This document shows, piece after piece, positions 17,355 through 26,144 of a stretch of DNA of 64,000 nucleotides. Source of the DNA: an uncultured bacterium (GTDB lineage: Bacteria; Hydrogenedentota; Hydrogenedentia; Hydrogenedentales; CAILVY01). Location of the stretch: NCBI GenBank assembly GCA_937951485.1, contig CALEDJ010000020.1, positions 1 to 64,000 on the forward strand, read 5' to 3'. The translations under genes were made by a program, and so were the position numbers. Below the pieces are notes generated by a model. It had not been told where the DNA came from. It did not search any database and saw nothing but the letters and a program-made list of their open reading frames with translations. Numbering within the stretch: position 1 is the first letter of the stretch; every line of letters begins with the position of its first letter.

Positions 17355-18512
17355 TCAGGGCGGGGTAATTTTTCCCAATACCACGGAATGGCTGGCGCCG
17401 GTGGCCTGCGGCACGTTGGCGGGAGTGCCAAACAGCGTTTCATTGCCGAGGATGGCGAAGGCGATGGCTTCACGTGCGCTGTGAGGAATACCGAACTGAT
17501 CGCTGGTGAATACCTGGATGCCCGGCAGCCCCCGGCGGAGCAGGCGCATCAACGTAAGGTTCATCGCGCCGCCGCCACCGACGATGACATATTGCGGTTC
17601 GTGTTCCGGGCGAATGAAACGGTTGAAGGCGTTGACGATACTGGTGGCCACGGCATCCGTGACGGTCGCCACGAGGTCTTCAAAGGAATGGTTGCGCCGC
17701 GCTGCCAGGGCATCGCGCAAATACACCTCCGCGCCGAATTCCTCTCGACCGGCACTCTTGGGCGGCACCTTGGCGAAGTAGCGGTGACTTAAAAGAAACT
17801 CCTTGAATTCCTCGATAACCTTGCCCTTCGCCGCCGCCGCGCCGTCCTTGTCCATCTCCTTCATTCCGCGCGTGAGAAGCCGGACCGCGCCATCAATAGC
17901 CATGTTGCCGGGGCCGGTGTCGAACGCGATGATGTCCTCAAAATTCGGCGTCACGACGGTGAAGTTGGCGATGCCGCCGATGTTGAGACAGGCCACCTTG
18001 CGGTCCAGTTTCCGAAACAGCAGCCAGTCGGCGTAAGGGATGAGCGGCGCGCCCTGGCCGCCCGCCGCCATGTCGCGCGTGCGAAAATCCGAAACAACCA
18101 GCCGCCCGGTGCGCTCCGCAATGACCGCCGCTTCGCCGATTTGCATCGTGCCGGGCTTCTCGTTGTGCGGCGGCGGAAGATGCGCCACCGTGTGCCCGTG
18201 CGATGCGATAAAATCAACCGAAACCCCTTCTTTCTGCGCTTCTTCCATCATCGCCAGCACGGCTTCCGCAAAGCGTTCGCCCAATTCAAAATTCAGAATG
18301 CACGCTTCGCGGGCGGTCATGTGTTCATTCAGCAGGCGAATCCGGAAATTGGGCGCATAGGGAAAATGACGATGGCTGATCAGTTTGATGACGATTTTGG
18401 ATCCCGTCCCCTTGATTCTGACCAGCGCCGCGTCAATGCCGTCACTCGACGTGCCCGACATCAATCCAACCACAAAACGCGCCTGCTGTTTTTTCAGGAT
18501 TGATAGATCCAT
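17355..18512 (-). CDS. anmK: Anhydro-N-acetylmuramic acid kinase
   Basis: Hydrolyses the 1,6-anhydro ring and phosphorylates anhydro-MurNAc to MurNAc-6-phosphate during peptidoglycan recycling in the cytosol. 385 residues, the usual size. Hallmarks: GLMSGTSSDGIDAALV near the N-terminus, ASHGHTVAH with the catalytic Asp region upstream, APLIPYADWLLF, FDTGPGNMAID and VGGGGAMN. It is followed on the same strand by the kinase-MurQ fusion at the next step of the pathway. That gene ends 83 bases beyond the anmK start and is transcribed toward it, so the two may be cotranscribed. Confidence 0.95.
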   Translation of the reverse strand: MDLSILKKQQARFVVGLMSGTSSDGIDAALVRIKGTGSKIVIKLISHRHFPYAPNFRIRLLNEHMTAREACILNFELGERFAEAVLAMMEEAQKEGVSVDFIASHGHTVAHLPPPHNEKPGTMQIGEAAVIAERTGRLVVSDFRTRDMAAGGQGAPLIPYADWLLFRKLDRKVACLNIGGIANFTVVTPNFEDIIAFDTGPGNMAIDGAVRLLTRGMKEMDKDGAAAAKGKVIEEFKEFLLSHRYFAKVPPKSAGREEFGAEVYLRDALAARRNHSFEDLVATVTDAVATSIVNAFNRFIRPEHEPQYVIVGGGGAMNLTLMRLLRRGLPGIQVFTSDQFGIPHSAREAIAFAILGNETLFGTPANVPQATGASHSVVLGKITPP

Positions 18513-18595
18513 CCTTGGATTGCCTCCGCTTTATCCGCCCATCGCACAACAATGAGCATACCCCGAACAATGAATGCCGCGCAAAGTTTTATGCA

Positions 18596-20488
18596 TTATC
18601 CCGGCGGTACGGACTTCAGCGCCTCGCGCAGGCGGCCGCCTGCGCGGGCCAAGAACGTTTCCGCCGCGCGCGCGTCCGCGCCCTTGACCGCCATGACGAC
18701 GGCGACAGGGATGCGCCAATCCGCCTCGCGCAGAAGCGATTCCGCGGTCCGCTCCGGAATGCCGGCCAATATCGCAACGATGCGCGCGGCGCGGCGGCGA
18801 AGTTTGGCGTTTGCGGGCCGCATGTGCGTCATCATCCCCTGATACACATACCCGGCAAGGGCCATCGCGCCGGTGGAAACCATGTTGAGCGCCATCTTGG
18901 TCGCGGTTCCCGCCTTCAAGCGGGTGGAACCGGGCAGGGCTTCCGGACCGGTATTCATCGCAATGACCAAATCCGCCGATGCCCGGTCAACCGCTGGATT
19001 GCAGCATAGCAGCGCCGTCCCCGCCCCATACGAGGCCGCCGCGCGGAGCGCGGCAATCACATAGGGCGTTGTTCCGGACGCCGTAATTCCCACCACAAGA
19101 TCGTTCGCGCACACATTTGCGGCAGCAATATCGGCGGCGGCCTGCGCCTCATCGTCTTCCGCCCCTTCAACGCTGCAACGCAATGCCGCATCTCCCCCGG
19201 CAATCAGGGCGATGACACGGTCGGGGTTTACGCCGAAGGTCGGCGGACACTCCGCTGCATCGAGCACGCCGAGTCGCCCGCTGGTGCCCGCGCCGACATA
19301 GACGATGCGTCCGCCGCTCATTAGTGTTTTCGCCGCCGTTTCAATGAGATCGGCGATCCTGCCGCTTTGGGCGGCGATAGCGGGAATAACAGCAGCATCG
19401 AGACGATTCATACGAGCAACGATGCCCTTCGCGCTCAATTGGTCCAACGGCTGCCCGTCAACCGTCGCCTGCTCCGTCGGCGGTAAATTTTCCGCGCTTG
19501 GATCACGTCGCGTGGCGGAACTTTGGACTGCGGCGGCTTGCCGCCGCTTTGTGGCGCCCATGCGTGCCTGGACGGTGGTGATCCACGGGGGTGGCGGAGA
19601 AAGCAGCGCCGCCGCATGCACGGCGCGATGGCCCAATAATGGCGGGTTACAGGGGGTCAGTGCTGCACCGGAGGCGGCCACCGCGTCCAGAAAGGCCGCC
19701 CGATAAGCATCGGACCCCGTTAGCAGACCACCCGTGAGAAACAATGGCGTCTCCGGGGGAAGACACAATCGCCGCCGCGCCGTCCGCGCCAGATTCGCCA
19801 GCGCCGTTGCCTGCGCTTCGATGCACCGCTGCGCCAGCACGTCACCCTGCTCCGCCGCCGCCGTCACTTGGCGCGCCAGCGCCGCGATACGGTCCTTGGG
19901 CGCGTCAGCGGCCCACGCGGGCAGATCGTCAACCGCGTCCACCCCTGCGCTCGTGAGCACAGCCCGCATGAGCGGGCCGGGCGCCTGTCCTTCATCCAGG
20001 GCGTCAAACGCCGCGCGCATGGCGGCGGCGGCCAGCGCCCATGCACTGCCCTGATCGCCGAGGAGTGGACCGCGCCCGCCCAGATGCAGCCATTCCCCCG
20101 CCCCATTTTTCGCGATGACGCCGGACCCCGTGCCCGCCAGCGCCAGAATCGCCGGCGAATGCGGCGCATTCGCCCAAAGCAATGGATGCAAATCAGGACA
20201 CACCGCCGCGGATTCCAGGTCCAGCGCTTCGCGCAGTCCTTCTCCGATGGCCCTCTGGCATTCCTGTGTTTTGGCGCCTGCGATGGCCGCCAGCGCGGAC
20301 ACGGGCGCGTCCGCCTTGTCCAGTAAGCGCGCGGCCAGCGCCACGAGCGCATCCAGACACGCCGACAGCCCCATGGACACGGGATTTGCCGGACCGCCCT
20401 TGGTTTCAGCGACAAGCCGACCCTCTTCGGCATACAGGCCCGCCACACTGCGCGTGCCGCCGCCGTCAATGGCAAGTATCATCGGCAT
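18596..20488 (-). CDS. murQ: Fused BadF-type amino-sugar kinase and MurNAc-6-phosphate etherase
   Basis: A 630-residue fusion. Residues 1-305 are a BadF/BadG-type sugar kinase (AIDGGGTRSVAGL phosphate loop, KGGPANP, LALAGTGSG, GDQGSAWAL, LTGG) like N-acetylglucosamine kinase or the MurK MurNAc kinase. A 30-residue linker leads to residues 333-630, a complete MurQ. MurQ features are an SIS fold with VGAGTSGRLG, the catalytic Glu in AAECPPTFG (about residue 413), VEGAEDDE, ITASGTTPYV and KAGTATKMALNM. MurQ removes lactate from MurNAc-6-P to give GlcNAc-6-P. With AnmK next door, this makes a compact MurNAc salvage set. Starts at 20506 or 20482 are alternatives; the last has GGCGG at 6 bases. Confidence 0.88.
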   Translation of the reverse strand: MPMILAIDGGGTRSVAGLYAEEGRLVAETKGGPANPVSMGLSACLDALVALAARLLDKADAPVSALAAIAGAKTQECQRAIGEGLREALDLESAAVCPDLHPLLWANAPHSPAILALAGTGSGVIAKNGAGEWLHLGGRGPLLGDQGSAWALAAAAMRAAFDALDEGQAPGPLMRAVLTSAGVDAVDDLPAWAADAPKDRIAALARQVTAAAEQGDVLAQRCIEAQATALANLARTARRRLCLPPETPLFLTGGLLTGSDAYRAAFLDAVAASGAALTPCNPPLLGHRAVHAAALLSPPPPWITTVQARMGATKRRQAAAVQSSATRRDPSAENLPPTEQATVDGQPLDQLSAKGIVARMNRLDAAVIPAIAAQSGRIADLIETAAKTLMSGGRIVYVGAGTSGRLGVLDAAECPPTFGVNPDRVIALIAGGDAALRCSVEGAEDDEAQAAADIAAANVCANDLVVGITASGTTPYVIAALRAAASYGAGTALLCCNPAVDRASADLVIAMNTGPEALPGSTRLKAGTATKMALNMVSTGAMALAGYVYQGMMTHMRPANAKLRRRAARIVAILAGIPERTAESLLREADWRIPVAVVMAVKGADARAAETFLARAGGRLREALKSVPPG

Positions 20489-20573
20489 CCGCCTGCGCCC
20501 TTTCATCGCGTTGTTATTGCCTGCGGGAAAATGATAAGAAGATGTTTTCTCGTGGCGGGGATAATCGTATCAT

Positions 20574-21536
20574 ATGTGCCTGAAAGACCCGAAAAGCAGC
20601 GGCTGGTCGGACGCTTCGGCGAGGCCGACGGCGATCGTGGACGCCGTGAGTTTGCTGGCGCTGCGCATGCAGCGTGGCATCGGTGACGCCACCGCACGCC
20701 GCATCATTGTGGCCGCAAAAGAACACCACACGCCCTTGGAAGGCCTGTTTGGCCTGCCGCTGTCGCGGCTGTCACAGCGCTTTCCCGGCGCGCAGGCGCG
20801 CGCGCTGGCCGCATGCGACGGCGCAGCCGTCGCGCAGGCGCAACGGCAAATAGATAATGCCCGCGATTCGGCGATTCACGTCATTCCGCTGGACGCCCCG
20901 CACTATCCCCCCGCGCTGTCCAATGCAATGGGCGAGGCCGCGCCAGTGTTGTTGTTTGCGCAAGGCGAATTAGGGCTTTTGTCACTGCCCGGGGCCGCGG
21001 TGGTGGGACGTCGCACCCCCTCCGCAGACGGCGTGCAGTTGGCCGTCGCAACGGCGCGACGCCTGGCGGCGGAGGGCACTTTGGTGGTGAGCGGGGGCGC
21101 GGCGGGCGTGGACAGCGCGGCGCATCAGGCGGCATTGGAGGCGGGCGGCGGCACCGTTGTCGTGCTGCCCCAGGGCATTTTCACCTATCATCCTCCCGGC
21201 CATCTTCGCAGCGCTGTCGCCGAGGGCCGCGCACTGTTCCTCAGCGCCTTCCCGCCCGAAGACCGCTGGCGCACGCCGCTGGCGGTGATGCGCAACGAGA
21301 TCATCAGCGCACTCGCGGATGTGGTTTACGTCGTGGAACCGGGCCGGCCCGGCGGCAGCCAACTCACCGGCATGCATGGCCTGCGCCGGCACAAACCCGT
21401 GTATTGCCGACCCTGCCCCGGACGACCCTCCCCATACGACCCCGCCCTGGAGATTCCTTCCCCCTTCGCGGGGTATCTGGCCTACCGCCTGCCGCCCTGT
21501 GAATCGCCTGTGCCGAAACAACAGCGGTTCCTGTGA
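20574..21536 (+). CDS. Divergent DprA/Smf family protein
   Basis: 320 residues. An N-terminal SAM/HhH-like region (about 25-85) precedes the DprA Rossmann-like domain. Recognisable stretches are IPLDAPHYPPAL, VVGRRTPSADG (usually VGSR), VVSGGAAGVDSAAHQAAL (usually SGLARGID) and GGSQLTG (usually SGSLITA), so several core motifs are altered. DprA loads RecA onto incoming ssDNA in transformation. The substitutions could mean a nucleotide-binding role of the wider SLOG superfamily instead. No C-terminal winged helix is seen. It is divergent from the MurQ fusion and convergent with yqeY. Confidence 0.75.
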   Translation: MCLKDPKSSGWSDASARPTAIVDAVSLLALRMQRGIGDATARRIIVAAKEHHTPLEGLFGLPLSRLSQRFPGAQARALAACDGAAVAQAQRQIDNARDSAIHVIPLDAPHYPPALSNAMGEAAPVLLFAQGELGLLSLPGAAVVGRRTPSADGVQLAVATARRLAAEGTLVVSGGAAGVDSAAHQAALEAGGGTVVVLPQGIFTYHPPGHLRSAVAEGRALFLSAFPPEDRWRTPLAVMRNEIISALADVVYVVEPGRPGGSQLTGMHGLRRHKPVYCRPCPGRPSPYDPALEIPSPFAGYLAYRLPPCESPVPKQQRFL

Positions 21537-21542
21537 TACGGC

Positions 21543-21989
21543 CTATTGCCCCAGCACTTTGCGGCAAAGTTCGTTGATTACCTTGCCGTCGGCCTGATCG
21601 CCCAGTTGCTGTTTGATGATCCCCGTGAGTTTTCCTGCGTGCGTGATTTCCGGATGCTCCGCGAGACAGGCGCGAATCGCCTGTTCCACCGCTTCCGGCG
21701 ATAGTTGCCTGGGCAGAAACTCCTCCAACACGGCGATTTCCGCCTCCAGGCGGGTCACCTCCTCCGGACGATTCACCTCCCGGTAGGTTTCGATGCTCTG
21801 CTGCCGCTTGCGCACCTCGGCGCGCAGCGCCTTCACGGCGTCCTCGTCGCTCAATTCCGCCTCTTTCGGTCCTTCCTTCTCCTTATTCAGCAAAGCCGCC
21901 TTGGCCAGCCGCAAACACTCCAATCGGACCGTGTTCTTGTTCTTCATGGCCTGCTTCAGTGCTTCCTGCACAGCATTCTTGATGCTCAT
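21543..21989 (-). CDS. yqeY: GatB/YqeY domain protein
   Basis: 148 residues of the stand-alone YqeY family, related to the tail domain of the amidotransferase subunit GatB. The typical features are an N-terminal helical tRNA-binding-like bundle (MKNKNTVRLECLRLAKAAL, KRQQSIETYRE, EIAVLEEFLPRQLS) and a C-terminal domain (GIIKQQLGDQADGKVINELCRKVL). Its cellular role is not settled, and it is often found near rpoD or dnaG. The start at 21989 has GGAGG at good spacing. A longer frame upstream lacks one. Confidence 0.92.
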   Translation of the reverse strand: MSIKNAVQEALKQAMKNKNTVRLECLRLAKAALLNKEKEGPKEAELSDEDAVKALRAEVRKRQQSIETYREVNRPEEVTRLEAEIAVLEEFLPRQLSPEAVEQAIRACLAEHPEITHAGKLTGIIKQQLGDQADGKVINELCRKVLGQ

Positions 21990-22190
21990 GGCGTACGCCT
22001 CCATTGTTCTCGCCAACAATGTAGCGCCGATGCGCACGCGATGCAAACACGATGCCGCCCCCACAGGAAAAAACAAGCGCATTCAAAGAAAACACAAAGG
22101 AAAGGCAAAAGTTTCCGGCGCGGCCGCGGCGCTACGGTGGCGGAAATGCAGGCGCAATGAATTGCGCGAAACAGCAAGGAGCCGGGAACC

Positions 22191-22619
22191 ATGTACCACA
22201 ACAAAGACCGTGAACCGCGTGAAAACCGTAATGCCGTCAAGATTCCCCAGGCTATGATTGACGAATTGAGCCGGCGACAAGGAGCCTGGTATGAAACACA
22301 GGAGGAGATCGCCGCAGGTCTGGACTGGGGCCGTCGCAGGGCGCTGCTCATGCGGTGGGTGCGCCGGCACATGGCGGGTCGCCTGACATTACGCGAACGG
22401 CGATGCATTGAGTTGCACTATCTTTTCGGCCTTAACCACCGGCAGGTGGGCGCGGCCACAGGCACGGCGGGTTCCTCCGCCTGCCGCGCCATCCAGCGCG
22501 GCCTGCGGAAACTCCGTCTTGCCGCCGACGAGGACGCCACATGGCGGCGATGGTGGCGGCCGCGCCGGGTCGCGCCGCCGCCTAGTCCGGAACGGCGGAA
22601 AGCGGGCCGGCCTTCGTGA
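22191..22619 (+). CDS. Sigma-region-4-like helix-turn-helix protein
   Basis: 142 residues. The centre (about 62-112) reads LTLRERRCIELHYLFGLNHRQVG, then SACRAIQRGLRKLR. This is the sigma-70 region 4 / LuxR-like pattern, with a recognition helix near residue 95. No region 2 is present, so it is not a complete sigma factor. Upstream is a short helical region (residues 20-60), possibly another small HTH. The tail is Arg/Pro-rich. It could be a transcription cofactor or a sigma-like regulator. AAGGAG precedes the start. Its last 38 bases overlap the convergent nucleotidyltransferase. Confidence 0.6.
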   Translation: MYHNKDREPRENRNAVKIPQAMIDELSRRQGAWYETQEEIAAGLDWGRRRALLMRWVRRHMAGRLTLRERRCIELHYLFGLNHRQVGAATGTAGSSACRAIQRGLRKLRLAADEDATWRRWWRPRRVAPPPSPERRKAGRPS

Positions 22620-23523
22620 ACACCGCGTCCCGATGGTCGAGGCCGTCATCCAGGAGCGCGCCCGGCATCACCACGCACCGTTCCAGGCGGGCGGGCTTGG
22701 CGATCTGCGCGTGATCGCCCACGACGGTCTCGACCAATTCCACGCCCTCGGCAATGCGGCACTCCGCGCCGACCAGGTGCGTCAAGTGCCGCGCACGCAA
22801 TTCGTGGCGGCAACAGGCGATCAAATCGCCGATATAGGTGATGTTCACGTCCCACAACACAACTTCCGCGGCCCGCACGGGATAGTCGTAGTCAATGAGG
22901 ATTTGTATGGAATCGGTCAGTTCGTATTCGTCACGCATGGCCGTGCGTGGGGTGCGGCGAACGCCGTCAAAGATGCGTTCGTCGAAGAGATAGATGCCGC
23001 AGCCCTTCAAGGTGTTCTCTAGGTGGCGCGGCTTCTCAAAGACCCGCCGCACCGCGCCGTCTTCACCCAGCACGACGCTGAAATTGCGCTTGATTGCCTC
23101 CGGGTCGGGTTCATCTTTGATCCCCAGCACTGCTGCAGGCCGATGCGTCTCATAGATCGCAATCATCGCAGCCAGGTTTTCCACTTCAAAAAAGATGTCG
23201 CCGAGAAACAGAACAAACGGACGGTCCACATGCCGCTCCAGTTGGCCGACGGCATGCGCCAGTCCCAGCCGTTGCTCCTGTTCCACATAGCGCAGCCTGA
23301 CGCCCCATTCCGCGCCGTCGCCCATCACACGAATGATGTGGTGTCCCAAATGGCCGATCACGACGATGACATCCGTGATGCCCAGCCCGCGCAAATGCTC
23401 CAATTGATATGCCATCAACGGTTTGTTGCAGATCGGCACAATCGGCTTGGGCAGTTCCTCGCCGAACGGCCCCATGCGCGATCCATGTCCCGCCGCCAGG
23501 ATTACGCCCAGATAATCGCCCAT
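22582..23523 (-). CDS. Sugar-phosphate nucleotidyltransferase (RmlA-like)
   Basis: 313 residues. The N-terminal nucleotidyltransferase domain shows the sugar-nucleotide pyrophosphorylase signature LGVILAAGHGSRMGPF...PKPIVPICNKPLM, then LGLAHAVGQ and LFLGDIFF with the metal-binding Asp. The C-terminal 60 residues look like left-handed beta-helix repeats (AECRIAEGVELVETVVGDHAQI). Such enzymes make dTDP-, UDP- or GDP-sugars for surface polysaccharides. The sugar cannot be assigned. The start at 23523 has a strong GAGGAGGG site. It is divergent from the phosphatase gene behind it. Confidence 0.85.
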   Translation of the reverse strand: MGDYLGVILAAGHGSRMGPFGEELPKPIVPICNKPLMAYQLEHLRGLGITDVIVVIGHLGHHIIRVMGDGAEWGVRLRYVEQEQRLGLAHAVGQLERHVDRPFVLFLGDIFFEVENLAAMIAIYETHRPAAVLGIKDEPDPEAIKRNFSVVLGEDGAVRRVFEKPRHLENTLKGCGIYLFDERIFDGVRRTPRTAMRDEYELTDSIQILIDYDYPVRAAEVVLWDVNITYIGDLIACCRHELRARHLTHLVGAECRIAEGVELVETVVGDHAQIAKPARLERCVVMPGALLDDGLDHRDAVFTKAGPLSAVPD

Positions 23524-23620
23524 ACCCTCCTCGCTTTCGTCAGCCACACGCGGACTGCCCGTTCATTGTGTTCCACCCCGCAGCCCGACCGCAAGTCGCA
23601 GGAAGAAATGCGTAGCGCCT

Positions 23621-23648
23621 TTGAAATTGCTGCAGAACACGGTATGAT
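23621..23648 (+). promoter_or_regulatory. Sigma-70 type promoter of the phosphatase gene
   Basis: TTGAAA (23621-23626), a 16-base spacer and TATGAT (23643-23648), five of six matches in each box. It lies about 38 bases before the ATG of the purple-acid-phosphatase-like gene. Confidence 0.6.
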
Positions 23649-23685
23649 CGCCCTGCGACAATGATCTTCAAGGAGGTCAACAAAA

Positions 23686-25467
23686 ATGCGCACGGGAAAA
23701 ACAATCCGGATTGCCCTGTGGTTGTTGCCGGCGTTGTGCATCGCCCCGCAAAGCGCAGCGCTGGAATCGCCCGCAGTGGGCGCGGTGATGGACGCCGTCG
23801 TCACGCGGATGTACGCGACACTGAGCGAAGCGGAACGCGCCAATCTTGATGATGCCGCCGTGCTGACATTTCTGACGGAGGAGGAGCGGCGGGTCCTGGC
23901 GACGCAGTACTGGCGTTTCGATGTGAATGCGCCCGTAGAGGTCTATGTGATGCGGCACGAGGAACAGGCGGTCGTTCCGTTCTGGCTGGCCCCGTCGGGA
24001 TTCGAGAAGACAGACATGACCGTGCGCAATGAAAATTATCGCTACGAAATCTGGCGCAAACGCTTCGATGCCGGACCGGTGGAACTGGGCATCAATGGCT
24101 TCGACATGCACCGCCCGCATTACTTCGTCGCCGTCGCGCCCGTGGACAAGACAGCGCAACTGATCTTGAGCAACATCGTGCCCGATGGGCAGACAATCCT
24201 GGAAATGCGCAACGGCGCGATGATCTACCACGATTGGACCGAACTGGTGCTGCTGGATGTGCCGCAGCCGCTGCAAGGCGCGACACTGCTGCCCACGATA
24301 CGGGGCCGTTCCCGCGAAGCGCATCTCATCGGGGCGTTCCGCGTCACGGCGTTCCCCGCGTCTCCCGCGCCGGACCACATTGCATTGACATGGAGCGAGG
24401 ACCCCCGCACCACGCAGACCGTCCAGTGGCGCGCCGCGCAGAGCGTCCTGCGCGGCATGGTGCGTTATCGCATCGCCGAGGCGCAGGAGTGGCGCGAAGC
24501 GCCCGCGGACCGCACGCTGATTCACGACCGACTGTTGTCGAACGACCCCCAATGTGCGCGCTTCACGGCGGTCTTGCGCGATCTGACCCCCGGCGCAGCA
24601 TACCGCTACATGGTCGGCCACCCCGACGAGAACGCCTGGTCGGAGGAAATCGCTTTCAACACCGCGCCGAATCACGATACGCCGTTCACTTTCGGCTTTA
24701 TGGGCGATACCCACAATTCTCCTCACTGGGGACGCCTGCTGTCCGTCGCGTTCGAGCGGCATCCGGAGACCGCGTTCTATCTCCTGGGCGGCGACCTCGT
24801 GGGCACGGGGTTGTTCCGCAACCATTGGGATGAGTTCTTCGAGTACTCCACCGGCGTCTTCCGGCAGCGGCCCGTGATGCCTTGCATCGGCAATCACGAC
24901 GACCAGGACGGCCTGGGCGCGGGCATGTATCTGGGCCTCTTCGCCCTGCCCGGGAACGCCCCGGCGCATGTGACGCCGGAGCGTCTTTACTGCTTCGATT
25001 ACGGTCATGCCTTCTTTGCCATCCTGGATGTTTCCACGCCGTACGACGATCAGGCCGTGTGGCTCGACCAGCGTCTCGCCGAAACCCGGGCGCACTGGAA
25101 ATTCGCCATGGTCCACTTCCCGCCCTACTCCCCCACACTGGACTACGCAGAAATCCGGCGGCATTGGGAGCCGGTCTTCAACAGACACCAAGTGGATATC
25201 GTATTTGCGGGACATGTCCACTACTACATGCGCAGCCACCCCATCCGCGAGGGCCGTGTTGTCGCTCCCGGCGAAGGCGGCACGGTGTATGTCATCTCCA
25301 TCCCGATTCCCAACGAACAACGCCCGCGCCCGACGCCGGACTATGTCGCCGCGCTGATCTCCGGCACGCCCCTCTACCACACCCTCCACATCGCCGGAAA
25401 CCGCCTCCACTTCCGCGCTTTCGACGAAGCAGGAACCCTTCATGATGAACTGGTGCTGGAGAAGTAG
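23686..25467 (+). CDS. Secreted metallophosphoesterase, purple-acid-phosphatase-like
   Basis: 593 residues with a signal peptide (residues 1-25, ending SAALE). After a unique N-terminal region of about 200 residues comes a fibronectin-like PAP N-terminal domain (DHIALTWSEDPRTTQTVQWR). The calcineurin-type catalytic domain follows with all metal motifs: MGDTH, GGDLV, GNHDD, MVHF and AGHVHYY. The family hydrolyses phosphoesters outside the cytoplasm, so phosphate scavenging is the likely role. The start follows CAAGGAGGT, close to a full anti-SD match, and a good promoter lies just upstream. Confidence 0.85.
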   Translation: MRTGKTIRIALWLLPALCIAPQSAALESPAVGAVMDAVVTRMYATLSEAERANLDDAAVLTFLTEEERRVLATQYWRFDVNAPVEVYVMRHEEQAVVPFWLAPSGFEKTDMTVRNENYRYEIWRKRFDAGPVELGINGFDMHRPHYFVAVAPVDKTAQLILSNIVPDGQTILEMRNGAMIYHDWTELVLLDVPQPLQGATLLPTIRGRSREAHLIGAFRVTAFPASPAPDHIALTWSEDPRTTQTVQWRAAQSVLRGMVRYRIAEAQEWREAPADRTLIHDRLLSNDPQCARFTAVLRDLTPGAAYRYMVGHPDENAWSEEIAFNTAPNHDTPFTFGFMGDTHNSPHWGRLLSVAFERHPETAFYLLGGDLVGTGLFRNHWDEFFEYSTGVFRQRPVMPCIGNHDDQDGLGAGMYLGLFALPGNAPAHVTPERLYCFDYGHAFFAILDVSTPYDDQAVWLDQRLAETRAHWKFAMVHFPPYSPTLDYAEIRRHWEPVFNRHQVDIVFAGHVHYYMRSHPIREGRVVAPGEGGTVYVISIPIPNEQRPRPTPDYVAALISGTPLYHTLHIAGNRLHFRAFDEAGTLHDELVLEK

Positions 25468-25643
25468 CGCGCGTCTGTCCCCATAACGCTGTAATGACGG
25501 CAACGCAAGGCGAAGGATGAATGCACCGTGAACCGGCAATGACCGTGCCATCGCCGGTGAACGCGAAGGACATGTTCTTTCTGGTACACTATTCCAGCAT
25601 AGTGTACGGCGCGCCTTGGACGCGCGCGAACCAGGAGGACAAA

Positions 25644-26015
25644 ATGATGGGCGGATTGTGGATGGCGGGCATGGCGGGCGCGCAGGCGATGCAGGCCACG
25701 GCACAGGTGCAACGGGATACCGCCGCCAGGAACGTGGCATATGAGGCGCGGACAGAGGCCATTGAACTCCGCCATCAGGTGGAGCGGCTGTCACTATTGA
25801 ACCAGGCGCTCTGGGAGTTGCTTCGCGAACGCCTGAACGTCACCGACGCGGAGTTGGAAAAGCGGGCCATCGAAATTGATATGCGGGACGGCATTCAGGA
25901 CAACAAGATCAGCGCGCGGCCTGTGCGTTGTCCCACGTGCCACCGCATCTCCAATTCCAAGCATTTCCGGTGCCTGTACTGCGGCCAGTTGTTCGAAAAG
26001 CCGGTCTTCGGCTGA
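25644..26015 (+). CDS. Small protein with N-terminal Met/Ala/Gly-rich and C-terminal zinc-ribbon regions
   Basis: 123 residues. The start is MMGGLWMAGMAGAQAMQ, a low-complexity segment that may be membrane-associated. Next comes an amphipathic or coiled-coil helix (about 30-75), and a zinc ribbon with CPTC and CLYC near the C-terminus. I do not recognise the family. Zinc ribbons of this type occur in many small membrane-linked bacterial proteins. The AGGAGG ribosome site decides the start at 25644, although the frame is open upstream. It precedes the GH29 gene by 129 bases. Confidence 0.6.
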   Translation: MMGGLWMAGMAGAQAMQATAQVQRDTAARNVAYEARTEAIELRHQVERLSLLNQALWELLRERLNVTDAELEKRAIEIDMRDGIQDNKISARPVRCPTCHRISNSKHFRCLYCGQLFEKPVFG

Positions 26016-26053
26016 CACTGATGGCGCAATTTCTGCCTCGTATTTAATTTTTC

Positions 26054-26089
26054 CTGTCCTTGCTGTCCTTGCCGTCCTTGCTGTCCTTG
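26054..26089. repeat. 9-bp tandem repeat array, 4 units
   Basis: Four units of CTGTCCTTG (the third has CCGTCCTTG) between the zinc-ribbon gene and the GH29 gene. One of four arrays with the same 9-bp period in the window. Confidence 0.85.
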
Positions 26090-26144
26090 CGCTATGGTTC
26101 TCTTCAACGCGCCGGGTCAAGGCGCAAAGCACAGGAGAGACCCC

